This document shows, in pieces, positions 53,467-64,000 of a stretch of 64,000 nt of DNA; within the stretch, counting starts at the first letter, position 1; each line of letters opens with the position of its first letter. Position numbers and translations under genes: made by a program. This stretch comes from Anoplolepis gracilipes. Lineage: Eukaryota; Arthropoda; Insecta; Hymenoptera; Formicidae. A model generated the notes under the pieces. The model saw only the letters and a program-made list of their open reading frames with translations. It searched no databases and was not told where the DNA came from. Where the stretch lies: the NCBI RefSeq assembly GCF_047496725.1, contig NC_132981.1:11417501-11481500 (forward strand). Reading direction: 5' to 3'.

Positions 53467-55021
53467 TTATTTCATCATAAGTATTGCATAACATCTGGGA
53501 GAGACTGTTGGGTCAAATAAACGTACTATAGCAATCTTTGAGTGTTGGGCATTGTTTTGTAGAAATACTATTCTGTCCAACATAATCGCCGCTTCCACCA
53601 CTGAACTTGTATATATTCTTAATATTTGAAACAGATGCAACTTTGATTCAAAATGTATGTAACTCTGATATATTTCCTGCAGTGCATGAGTAGATGGTAT
53701 CTAAAATTATATATATTCTAAAAAATTTCTATAACATTTAAATAAATAATGAGAAAATAATTTAGGTATAATAAAAACCTGTTTATTATCTATTCCAATT
53801 TTGGATAAGGCCCATTTTGCATAATTTGCAAAATTATCCAATGGTCCACCACGACCAACTTTAGTATTGTAATATCCTATTATTAATTTGATATATGAGA
53901 CATTTATATATTATAGATCTCTTATAAGGCAAATTTTGTGTGTGTGTGTGTGTGTGTGTGTTACGTGTGAATGTATTTGTATTTGATACTAACCCATAGA
54001 ATGCAAAATAATTTGTAGCACAGCTCTGTAAAATAATGAAGGAGATAGATGCTTATTGTGTCTACTCCTTTCAATAGATTGTTGAGCCAACATTCTGGCA
54101 TTTTTAGAAAAAATCCAACGTCCACTCAATGATTCATCTGCTAAATGATAACAACATGGAACTACAAAAAGCAGATGAATGTCCTTCGCGTGTAAGAAAG
54201 CTTTCATTACAGAATGCACAAGCATTCCACAAGTATGTAATCCTGTTAAAATCAGATTTTTATTTACATTCCAATCGGGATAATGTGTTTTCACTATTTT
54301 GTTATAATCAGTTGTATCATCTAATTTTTCAACTACATATCGAACCTGAAATAAAATATAAAAACATTAAAAGTTTTTAAGATTGTGATAACTTTTTTCT
54401 TTTATAAAACATAAATTGAATATAATACTTTTTACAAACCTTTGTTAGCGATTGTTTCCTTTTTCGAATTTTTTCCTGACGATTTATCGCACCTTTATGG
54501 CAAACTTGCGACGAATCAATTGATAATACAGGAACATCAAAGTGTTCTGATAGATACGTCGACAAGTATCCTTTTCCAGCTCCAGCATCTACTACTAAAC
54601 TGCGAGTAGAAAGTGCCATTTCGGCAATAATTTTTCCAAGAACATCAATCTCGTACGATTTCTTGGTATTCATAAATTGAGATTTTTTTATCTCAACAAA
54701 TTTATTTTTAATCGATTGCTCCTTACTAGGAACTTGTGGTAATAGTTTTAATAAATCGTCCACACATATAACAGCTGGACATGATTCTAAAGAAAGCGAT
54801 CTTGTTAATTGTATAAAATCATTCAATTCAGAAGTTGCATTACTTTCCATCCAAATGTCATCATTTGTATTAATACTTTCGAGTTCTGATTTCAGTTTCT
54901 CTGGTAAACATTTGTCCCACAATTTTTCAGTAATAAAGTCAACCAAATGGCAATCTATTAATTCTTGATAAATATTAATAAAATCTAACGTTTTTTCAAA
55001 GTAATTATTGTATTTCGCCAT
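53467..55021 (-). CDS. METTL25-like SAM-dependent methyltransferase, complete
   Basis: Four coding exons in transcript order: 55021-54440, 54345-53994, 53876-53779 and 53700-53467 (421 aa). The N-terminal third is helical and poorly conserved. SAM-binding motif I is VVDAGAGKGYLS (residues 143-154), followed by LSIDSS with acidic D169. The MNTKKSYEID segment before it and the GLHTCG and PCCYHL motifs (about 229-262) are typical of the METTL25/METTL25B family, and LFDPTVSPR closes the C-terminus. The IDSS...HKGA pattern after motif I points to METTL25 rather than METTL25B. Its substrate is not established from this sequence. The ATG (MAKYNN) lies only 10 nt after the stop of the upstream LTO1 gene on the same strand; an earlier in-frame TTG at 55042 overlaps LTO1 but is not a likely start. 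Confidence 0.92.
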
Positions 55022-55031
55022 TATTGCTGTA

Positions 55032-55448
55032 CTAAAATTCAAGTTTATCTGCTTCGGGATACACTGAATTAATTTTTGCTAATGAACAGAATTTGGCATA
55101 TTTACATTTAATATTTTCTAAAGCTTTTAGAATGTCCAAATTATCATCTTGATGATCAGGTAAAGTACTGTGAATATCTTTCAATAGCGTTTTGGCTATC
55201 ATTATTGTTTTTTCACAACCAGTGTCATTATTTTGCAAATAATGTTCCAAAACTCCGCTGTAATATCCTAACTGAGCAGCAATTATGCTAGCTCTATGGT
55301 ATCCAAGATGATATCCCTTTAACAATTGCTCTTTACCACTTTTGTATCCTTCTTTGTAGCCTGACTTCTGTGCAATTTCTTCCGCAAATAATAAATCTTC
55401 AAAAGCTTTATTTATATCCAAATCTTTCTCTTCCTGAGAGAGAGACAT
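55032..55448 (-). CDS. LTO1: LTO1 (ORAOV1) homologue, complete single-exon CDS
   Basis: 138 aa in one exon, close to the human protein (137 aa). The deca-GX3 motif characteristic of Yae1/Lto1 proteins is visible as spaced glycines in GYKEGYKSGK...GYHLGYHRAS...LGYYSG (about residues 30-66). The C-terminal KFCSLAKI segment and the terminal aromatic residue (EF) fit the family, where a terminal aromatic recruits the cytosolic Fe-S targeting complex. With Yae1, Lto1 adapts that complex to the ribosome-recycling ATPase ABCE1/Rli1. A splice acceptor (CTTTTCAG at about 55462-55469, minus strand) lies 13 nt before the ATG, implying a 5'-UTR intron; donors at 55906-55911 (GTAAGT, strongest) or about 56212-56217 could pair with it. 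METTL25 starts 10 nt downstream. Confidence 0.9.
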   Translation of the reverse strand: MSLSQEEKDLDINKAFEDLLFAEEIAQKSGYKEGYKSGKEQLLKGYHLGYHRASIIAAQLGYYSGVLEHYLQNNDTGCEKTIMIAKTLLKDIHSTLPDHQDDNLDILKALENIKCKYAKFCSLAKINSVYPEADKLEF

Positions 55449-55469
55449 ACTTATATTAACACTGAAAAG

Positions 55470-56517
55470 ATATATAATTATAAATTGTACATGTTATTAT
55501 CTTTTATCTTTTTATAATAAGATGACTATTCATTTTTTTGCTATCATTAAAATACAAAAGAATTTATATTTAAAAAATTATTTAAAAAATTGAATCAGAT
55601 TATAATACTATATATAAAAATGCCATCTAAATTGTGACACATATTACATTAGATCATATTAAATAATATTCTAAAATAAACTGTATATGAATGTGTACAT
55701 ACATATTTATATGTAGGTTATGTAGAATTATACACTTATAATATAGTAATATGTGAAGTGAAAATAATATAAATAATGTATATATAATTCCACATAATTA
55801 ATATATGTAAAATAAAAATTGTGCGTGTGTTAATTTTTTCCTGATTTGAGAGAATATAAAAAGACAAAAAGATAATTATACTGAATTTCGTGTGAAATTA
55901 ATAAAACTTACACGTGCGATTTGTTTTCATAGAATTTATAAATCATACGAATAAATCTGATAAAAGATTTATTCGTCTTGCTTGCAATCTCCAAAAATTT
56001 CTGCACATGAAATGAAAGAATGTATATTTGTACATTGGAGAGAGAAAGAATGCGAAGAATTCGAGTATAGAAAAATGAGAAAAATGCAGAAAAATCTTTT
56101 TAGATGAACTGGTTTGCACTAGTTCAGAACTTATCTTTCTCCTTTTAAAGCAGAAAGAAAAAGATAAACTCTGAACTAGTGCAGCCAGTTCAGCTAAAAA
56201 GAACAAATCTCTCTACCTGTTCCACGTACCACGTGCACATGTGATAGATTGACAGTAGTACATATACACAGTTAGTTAAACTGTGATGTATAAGTAGATA
56301 ATTATATATAAACATCATACATATTACAATTATAGAATAAAATTATAGTTTAGCTTATAACACAAGTTCATACAAGAAAAAAAGAACATGGAGTCGAATT
56401 ATTATCGTGAAGATAGGTTATAACGATTACAATCTAATGTTTATTATTCAAATCTAATGTGATTGTATTTCTTTACTCATTTTCACTTTTAATGACGTTT
56501 GCGTCTGAAATGCTCGA
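55470..56517. promoter_or_regulatory. Divergent intergenic region, LTO1/METTL25 and TBC1D7
   Basis: A head-to-head gap of about 1.07 kb between the LTO1 and TBC1D7 start codons. It must hold both promoters and probably the LTO1 5'-UTR exon and intron. CACGTG sits at 55911-55916 beside a minus-strand donor, and CGTACCACGTGCAC occurs near 56224-56240. A hairpin of about 108 bp lies at 56095-56202. Confidence 0.5.
56095..56202. repeat. Hairpin of about 108 bp in a divergent promoter
   Basis: Arms of about 45-48 nt: the left arm includes TAGATGAACTGGTTTGCACT and continues AGTTCAGAACTTATCTTTCT; the right arm is its near reverse complement. There are only a handful of mismatches and a loop of about 12-15 nt. 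The size resembles a pre-miRNA, but a MITE or foldback origin is equally possible. It lies beside a possible LTO1 5'-UTR donor. Confidence 0.65.
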
Positions 56518-57598
56518 ATGATGACAGACGAACGGAATTTTCGTTCATCATACTACGAAAAGGTATGTTCAAATCATAAATCTACATAATTTCCAAATTA
56601 AGGTAAAAAAACATTTTCACTTGTAAGAGATGAGTTGTTCCATACACATATTGTTATATAATATTCACAGAAGAGTATTTTATTATTATTATTTTTCTAA
56701 ATGGCAGGTTGGCTTTCGTAGCGTCGAGGAGAAAAAGTCTCTGGAGATATTATTGAAAGATCGTCCGTTTGACAAGACAAAACTAAAACAATTTTGTTTG
56801 AGATTTACTGTACCTGCTATGTACAGGACCTTCTTGTGGAAAGTATTGCTCGATGTTACTCCTGTTTATGTAGAAAGCCATGAATTTATAATGGCTCAAC
56901 GTACTGCAGAATTTCAAGATTTACAGAAAGCATTGAAAATTGCAAAAATCATAGATGATTATACAAAACCTCATCTGGTATTCTTAGCAATGTGGTTGTT
57001 ACGTACAAGAAGAGCAAAAGTTGATATAACTGCTCAGTTGGAATCACCGATACACAGGTTTATATATTATTTTAATATTATATATATATTATGTATAAAT
57101 GTGTATATTTCCATTTTAATTTAAAGGGCATTATTTTATTAAAAGGAAAAATATTTCAAGCAATTTTTTACTAAATTTTTTTATTCAATAGCTTTGCAAG
57201 TGTTTTAAAAAATATTTTGACTTTATAAAGTTATAGATATTTATGTGATATTGACATTAGATAATCAAGTACATAATAACAATATTAATACATTACAGAG
57301 CAATGAGTAAAATGGCCGAGACACTATGGCATGTGATTGATATTGAATCAGAACAAGAGAAACTAGTGGATATGTATTGGATATTATCTGGACTCTTTAT
57401 ACAAGTTGAAAAGTTGCAAAAAGAAGTGGGAAGATTACAAGAGTGTACATACTCTTTGTTGGAAAGAGAGGATGTTGAATTATATAAGCATCTTGTTAAA
57501 ATTGATGCGCTTTATAATCTTCCATACGATACATGGTTTTATTCATGTTTTGCTGGCGTAATATGTAATGGATCTATTGCTAAGTATATATATATGCA

Positions 57599-57669
<71 letters not shown>

Positions 57670-58083
57670 TATAAATTATCACATTGTGCAATTATCTGTG
57701 ATTTCATTACTTAATTTTAATATTGGCAATATAGCGCACGATGTACTAAAATATTTATTTATTATAGGATATGGGATAAAATAACAGTCGGCGCGTATAG
57801 AATTTTAGTGTTTGTCGCTGTGGTTACATTAACCACTTTAAGACGGTTACTCTTAAGATGTGAGAATACAGATAATGTATTGGATACTATTAATAATGTA
57901 AGATTACCAGAAATTACAATATTGTTTTGTAACACGAGACATGCATATATTTTCTCAGAGTCCATGATTTTGTTTTAGATAACAGAAGAAACATCAGAAA
58001 TGATAGTCAATAAAGCGATTGAATCAATGCAACAAAGTGGAACAACTCAACAAGTTGATATGTATTTCACAAAACACAGTTAA
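56518..58083 (+). CDS. TBC1D7: TBC1 domain family member 7 (TSC complex subunit), complete
   Basis: Five coding exons: 56518-56562, 56708-57057, 57299-57583, 57768-57897 and 57979-58083 (304 aa; human TBC1D7 is 293). The first exon (NFRSSYYEK) joins VGFRSVEEKKSLEILLKDRP, both closely matching human TBC1D7. The TBC fold follows with VPAMYRTFLWKVLLDVTP, LPYDTWFYSCFAGV and IWDKI...ILVFVAV. The protein is the third subunit of the TSC1-TSC2 complex and stabilises the Rheb GAP that limits mTORC1. Like the family it lacks the usual catalytic Arg/Gln fingers as far as can be seen. A second ATG at 56521 could be used. The intron-3 donor (GCTAA followed by GTATAT) runs almost directly into a (TA)n of about 60 bp. 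AATAAA at 58121-58126. Confidence 0.95.
57603..57667. repeat. (TA)n microsatellite inside TBC1D7 intron 3
   Basis: A TA run of about 60 bp that starts about 20 bp after the 5' splice site of an intron of about 184 bp and occupies about a third of it. Confidence 0.95.
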
Positions 58084-58120
58084 TGTTCTATACCATGACA
58101 TAAAAATACGTTACGTGATA

Positions 58121-58126
58121 AATAAA
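58121..58126 (+). terminator. Poly(A) signal AATAAA, TBC1D7
   Basis: Overlapping AATAAATAAATAAAT motif 38 nt after the stop codon, followed by another (TA)n run at about 58136-58184. Confidence 0.6.
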
Positions 58127-58129
58127 TAA

Positions 58130-58187
<58 letters not shown>

Positions 58188-58189
58188 AA

Positions 58190-60500
58190 TTGTATACATA
58201 AACTATATCGATAGGTTTACTCTCTCTAATTTTCTTTCTCAAATTATATATAAATACAAAAGAATGTTGATGATTTACTCTCATTCGATATTAAAATGAA
58301 ATTTGATTTTGAAATTATATTATTCAACATACATAATACCTCAAATTTTTTTCTATAATTCCAGTTTATATTTAATTTATTATCAGTCGAGTGTTCCATG
58401 TTACGTTTTAAAAATACGAATTTTTAGATGAGATCCTCATTTATCTTAAAAATAATCATTTTTTATTAATGCATTCATACATTATACATATACAATTACT
58501 TAACTCGTGATAGAGTCAAGACTTATTCTAAACTTTATTCATTCTTAACGTTATATAATCTTCCTGCTTGTCTGCTTTGTATTTATAATACAATTGTATA
58601 TATTTACTTTAGCATTTTATAAGAGCGACTTTATTAGTAATTCTAAGGAAACTGAAACTATAGAATTGTAGTTGCACTGTTTGCATCTGTTCACAATTTC
58701 TATTTCATTCTGTAATATTTTACTGATAATTAGACTCTAGAAACGCATGTAATTTTGCATTTACATTTGATTGTAAGAGCCATAGTACTTTTATCATATC
58801 AATGGAAACTTTAATTCTATAGTAATTTTTTTTTTAATCTAACACATATGTTGTGTGCATAAATGAGTTAAAATTCAATATGTATTTATAAATACATATT
58901 TATTAAATTTTTATATCCACAAAATATGATATTAATATCGTCCAATAAGTATAACCTACAATAAATATAATTGCAAACTAAATATATTTTTAGATATTTC
59001 CAAAAAATATTATTGCGAAAGAGAAAGTGCAAGTATCAAAATTTATGGGAAAAAAAAATTGTTGAATGCTTCTAAGTGGGAGTGCGTTTTGCACGTTTAT
59101 GCACGGATGTCTATAGAAATTCATTGTAATTTTTTAACTAATTAATTTTTTCTGCAATTTTATCGTTAATCCCTCTTTGAGCTTAATAAAGACTAATCGA
59201 TTTTAAGACCATAACTTTAAGATATTAATTCAGTAATCAAAAAATTACTATCATTTCCTACAAATTACTTTTAAATTCGATTTTTCGTGTAAATATTAAT
59301 AATAATAATATAAATATTAAATTGAATAGTTTAAATGAGCTAAATTATAAATCAATGCCACTGTGACAAAATAGACATATTTTTTCTAAAAGATTTTGAT
59401 ATTTTTCTATAAAATAGAAGCAAAATATATACAAAGCTCTATTCTATCATAAAATTTTTTTTCTTTTCATTTTATAACATCAATGACTCCGATTATAACA
59501 CGCATAAATTTAAGAATACTATTGGTTTTCAATTAATCATTAATACAATTTCATTAGTCATAATATTGACACCTATCATTGTCTTTGAATGACAAACTAT
59601 GTATAATCTGCTATCATGTTGAGGCCTTTCTCGTTATATGTTCATAGTATCTATCTATTAAAATAAATAATTTGTGCAAAACAAGTCGGATTACATGATT
59701 TACAGATATTAGCTAAATCATATCGGTAATGTACAATAAATGTAATAATTGTATTTATATATAAAAAGAAACACAATTCATAGAATTTTAATCTTTTTCA
59801 AATAATCATGATGTATTGTGTGTAAAAATTATGCTTATAAGGAATGTGTGTAAAATCTATTTCTACTGCTGTATAAACATATATAGATGCAAAAGAAACA
59901 TTGTGGTTTCCATCAAGTGCTATTAACATGTAATGTAAAAAGTGGTAACATAAATCAGAAATATAAGAGAAAAGGATACATCAAAGTAAAGAATCAATTA
60001 TTTAAGTTATATAAGTCTAGTAAAAAATACTGATTACAACTTTCATCTGTGTGCCATTTTGTGCCGTTGGCGCGAGTTGCATAAACTAGGAGTCACTGAT
60101 ACTTTGCATAAAAGCTGTCATATCTGTCGTTTAATAGTCGGCGAAAAAATCTTGAAAAGGAAGAGCTAATTTAACACACATTTCGTAACATAACATGCTT
60201 GTAATACGGTTATACTCGACTTTGAGATCAACCCACGTATCATCGCACAAGCACTGCTTGTGGAGAAATTGTCACAACCTAAACATTAAGTTCCATCAAT
60301 ACTTCTAAAATCAATTTTATAGTTATTGCCTTAAACAAATAGTATAATACAATATAGACAATTCTATTACAATCTCCATTCGAGTCAGGTGCACTTCATA
60401 GAGCGATGACTTTTTCTCGCGCTTGATCAAAGCTCGAGTTTTATCGCTCAGCTATAACATTTTCAACGTATATATGGCTTGCTTTACTTTTTTTCAATAG
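58190..60500. other. Non-coding; probable 3' UTR of the MFSD14-like gene plus spacer
   Basis: No coding exon recognised on either strand. The right part is probably the 3' UTR of the minus-strand transporter that ends at 60504; the left part is AT-rich spacer past the TBC1D7 poly(A) signal. No single poly(A) signal could be assigned with confidence. Confidence 0.45.
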
Positions 60501-60503
60501 ACA

Positions 60504-63071
60504 CTATAGCACGACAGAATTACAAATGTCGACTAGTGGCAATAATGTACCGATCTTTCCTCTTCCACCTCCCGTTCGGTCTGCCTCGTACTGAACATCC
60601 AAGGATAAACCTAAAATATAAAATATCTTAAAGTTACATCACACGAGTATACGAAAATATTAAATGTTTCAAATTTTTATACACTATTTGTATAAAATAT
60701 ACATATAACAATTTCATGAGATACAAGAGATATTCCACATACAAATCTCAATGTATTATGTTTCACTAATCGATAAAAAATTGTATTTGCAATACAATTT
60801 TCGATGAATCCCGTCACCATAAATATATTTGGCATATTTGACAACCTTTAACGTACATTTCTGATATGCGTATTTACCGGAGGGCCTCCGGGACGTGGAT
60901 GGATGATGCAACGATCCTGTCGACATAGTATTTGATTCGGGAATAAACGCAGCTACCAACAGCGCGCAGATTACAAGTAATGCACCAAACACGAACGGCG
61001 GTCCTGGTACAAGCTGCAAGTGTTAGTTAATCAATGCTCTGTTTGTTCAAACAATATTTATACACACAATATACCAAATTTTTTTTCTTTTAATCTAAAT
61101 AAGTTTAATATAACATATTTAATATATACGATGCACACATATATTGTATAAAACTCATAAGAAAAAAAAAAGTTAAAAAAACCTATGCTTACCTGTAAAT
61201 ATAATGTACATACCTGAGGCATTATATCAAGATGCGTACTAGTTCCCGTCCTGTTGTTTTCATCCACAAATGATGGTTTCAAGGGAAGATTAGGCGTGTC
61301 GTCGTTAAGATCAACGTGAAAAAGATAGAATATAACACCAAACATAGCAGGACCAAGTCCATTGCAGAGACCACGCATGCCTGTTACCATGCCTTGTACT
61401 AATCCTTGTTTATCAGCATCGGAATGCATGGATACGAACGCGGAAATTGCGGGGTATGTTATGCTCGATACAGAAGCAAGTACACCAGCAGCCCACATCA
61501 TCCTTGAAATTATTAATATTTAATAAGCTATGACAAATATCTCGATATATTTTAATAAAAGAGACGGATATGAAACAAAAATAGTAAATGTATATACCTT
61601 TTTCAAATTTTAATGTATACTATGTATTCGAATTATTTAGGTATTAATACACGAGAAATTACATTACCATTGTCTCAATTAACCAATTATATTAATAATT
61701 GTATAATATATTACATTGCTAAAATAAATAAATATAATTACCATGTTTGCGAGCCGAATCCATACCACATGAGCTGTAGCATTTCAAATAACAGACCAAG
61801 CATTATAGTATGTTTGCTACCGAGTGTTCTCATCAAGGGTCCTAATACAATTTGCGCTCCTACACTCAGGATGCCCACCACAGCGATAAATATAGCCACC
61901 ATGAAGCCGGAGAAGCCCATAGCCAGTTTTAAATAAACAAATATACAACTATACTGTCCTGCTTCAGGAAGGTAGCTCAGGAACACAGTAACACACAGCA
62001 TTAGAATGGTATGGTCTTTTCCAACCTGTCAAGCAAATATATATATCCAGCTACATAACATCTATATCCATTTAAATACTTATCTTCCTATTCTATATTT
62101 ATATTGTATATTGCAATCTTATTTTGGAAAGTTGTATATTGCACAATAAGTATTATGTGTAGATAGATTTTATAAAAGATATCATATATATAATAATATA
62201 TAATACATGCTTAACAAAAGTTTTTACCTTTCCAAGAGCAGCAAATGGGTCAGCTTGCTCCCATGATATAGGTGCTGGTGGACGTGCTTTTTCAGGCAAA
62301 CTTTCAGGTACAGCCACTAATATGAAAAACACATCCAAGATTGCAATAGCAGTTGCTAATGCTACGGCAAGATTTTCTCCATATGTTGTCATGGTATAAG
62401 CACCCAAAGTTGGACTTATTACCATACTTGCAGCAAAAGTTGCAGATACCTATGAAAAATAAGCAAAGGAAGATATATATATATATATATATATAAAATT
62501 TATTTTATAAATTATAGATTATATACCAAAGATTATATATCTAATTAAATAATATCTCAGATAATTCCTATTGTTGCTAATATTAAAAAATTTTGATATT
62601 TAAATACACGTTATAGTACATTATATTGTCATCTCTCTCTCTTTTAATCACAATAAAAGTAATACATACCAAACCATACGCTAGCGATCTTTGATTTTCT
62701 TCCGTTACATCTGCGACATATGCAAATACCACTGAAAACGTGCAGGCAAATACGCCGCTGATAGAAATCATGGCAAAGAACCACCATGTATTGATGCTCA
62801 TTAGGGGAATCGGTGCACATGTGAAGGCCACTGTGATAAGTAGAAAGAATTTTCGACCCCATACATCGGAGAGGGCACCGATCAGTGGCGCAGAGAGAAA
62901 AGATAAAATTCCTTTAATTCCCATTATCAAGCCATTCATCAGGAACGTGTGATCCGGAAATGTTTCATTCAATACCGAAATAATAGGCATGGTCAATAAT
63001 CCCCATGCGAAAAATTCCAAAAATATTACAACTAATGCGTGATACACGCTCGCCTCGCCGATACCAGAACT
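60504..63071 (-). CDS. MFSD14/HIAT1-type major facilitator transporter (first exon uncertain)
   Basis: Six exons in transcript order: 63071-62670, 62449-62228, 62025-61742, 61502-61214, 61013 to about 60878, and 60610-60504. They encode about 479 aa, joining in frame from GIGEASVYHALVVIFLEFFAWG to the stop, close to the human MFSD14A length (490). Visible marks: MFS motif A GALSDVWGRK in the loop after TM2, VPESLPEK...PISWEQADPF in the central loop, YLPEAGQYS, and GMRGLCNGLGPAMFG. These regions are nearly identical in spacing to HIAT1/MFSD14A/B, a 12-TM family of intracellular-membrane transporters with poorly defined substrate. The N-terminal cytoplasmic exon is not certain; a candidate is listed separately. 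The C-terminal tail (about 35 aa from the last exon) shows no family match. Confidence 0.93.
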
Positions 63072-63228
63072 CTGAAAAATAACAATAAAACAAAAAATGT
63101 TACAAATAAATTATGAAATGGCACAAATTAATATGAGAGCAATCGTGTGAATTAAATTTGGATAAGTGGAAACAATGGACTTTTGCATGTGTTATATAAA
63201 CAACATTTATGATATCTTAGCAGCTGAC

Positions 63229-63363
63229 CTTGAGATGTCTGTAGCACTGTTGAACAAATGTAAGAGGAGGTGTAAGTTTAGCTATAGCATGATCTTGATT
63301 ATTATGTATCTCAGAACAGGACGGGCCCAAGCCCTCTGTTCCGCCGCTTGCCCCAGGGGGCAT
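63229..63363 (-). CDS. Candidate first coding exon of the MFSD14-like gene
   Basis: On the minus strand an ATG at 63363 opens a 45-codon frame starting MPPGASGGTEG and ending YRHLK. It ends in phase 0 at a weak donor (CTCAAG followed by GTCAGC) and would join directly to SSGIGEASVYHA. The family has a short basic or polar N-terminus of about 35-40 aa before this point, so length and phase fit, but the sequence is not family-like and the donor is non-optimal. The segment is also a GC-rich patch in AT-rich DNA. The true first exon may lie beyond the window. Confidence 0.3.
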
Positions 63364-63369
63364 GACCCC

Positions 63370-64000
63370 ACTAAGAAAAGTTACTATATATATTTCTTTT
63401 CATATTCACATTCTAATTGACGTTTTTGTCATTCTCCACTTATGCATATGCGATAAAGAAATAGACAATCTTCTCTTAATGTAATATCAGTATACTGTTT
63501 CTGCATATCAGTTTTATTCACTAAATTTTAATTCGTCTTTCGATATTACTTTTATTATATAAATTTATTTTCTTCAATCATCGAGTTTACATAGCTGATT
63601 TTTCATAGTTCTTTTAATATAATGTCTGCAAAATGCATACGCTATGTATGTATTTTGTAATACTTTATTTTGCAATTAACTTCAATTGTTTTGTCATTAT
63701 TGTTACATTTACTGATGTATTACATTTGCATTACAAATGAGATCATTATAAAATTAAAATTGCATATATATATATCTGTCTTCATTATACATCAGTTTTT
63801 CACATCAAAAAATTAATTGTTTATTTACATAAAACTTTGATTAATGATTTCTGTCATAAAATTGTCAGCTTTTTTTATATATATATCTATTAATTATTTC
63901 TGCAAATATTATCTATATATACATTTTCGATTTTAATAAAAAATACTAATCAACCGCAAGATAGATACACAATAAGTCACTGTTGTCATGTGTGTGTATA
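63370..64000. other. AT-rich DNA, no gene seen
   Basis: No coding exon recognised. Probably the promoter or first intron of the transporter gene. Short TA and TG runs only. Confidence 0.5.

Overview
The window looks like nuclear DNA of an insect, most likely a hymenopteran and plausibly an ant. It is AT-rich and full of long (GA)n, (TA)n and (CA)n microsatellites and short inverted-repeat elements. Its genes are small and intron-bearing with GT-AG boundaries, and every recognisable protein is of animal type. The species call is an inference; no sequence search was possible.

Layout. Bases 1 to about 34,190 hold no recognisable protein-coding gene. They contain microsatellites, short minisatellites, a piggyBac-like MITE, several hairpin elements and two stretches that look like 5' exons or promoters of minus-strand transcripts (about 16.7-17.8 kb and 34.2-34.6 kb). 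This region is probably intron or regulatory DNA of a large gene reaching beyond the left edge. From 35.2 kb onward the window is gene-dense: a ZAD-C2H2 zinc-finger gene (+); two tandem ornithine aminotransferase paralogues (-), copy A divergent and copy B canonical; a GC-richer promoter-like zone near 47 kb with possible untranslated exons; a CDCA7-type zinc-finger gene (+); METTL25-like and LTO1 genes (-), almost touching; TBC1D7 (+); and an MFSD14/HIAT1-type transporter (-), whose first coding exon is only tentative. For the seven recognised genes the exon structures were rebuilt by eye from splice sites, reading phase and family similarity. Six read as complete coding sequences from start to stop, and the transporter is complete except for its first exon.

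Functional picture. OAT works in mitochondrial ornithine/proline/glutamate metabolism. LTO1 is an adaptor for Fe-S loading of the ribosome-recycling ATPase ABCE1. METTL25 is a putative SAM-dependent methyltransferase. TBC1D7 is a subunit of the TSC complex that restrains mTORC1. CDCA7 partners HELLS in chromatin remodelling tied to DNA-methylation maintenance. These are mostly unrelated housekeeping neighbours. The points most worth following are: the divergent OAT copy, in which two substrate-pocket tyrosines are phenylalanine; the 10-nt spacing between LTO1 and METTL25 on one strand; a palindrome of about 195 bp with perfectly matching outer arms, just past the 3' end of OAT copy B; and a miRNA-sized hairpin in the LTO1/TBC1D7 divergent promoter.
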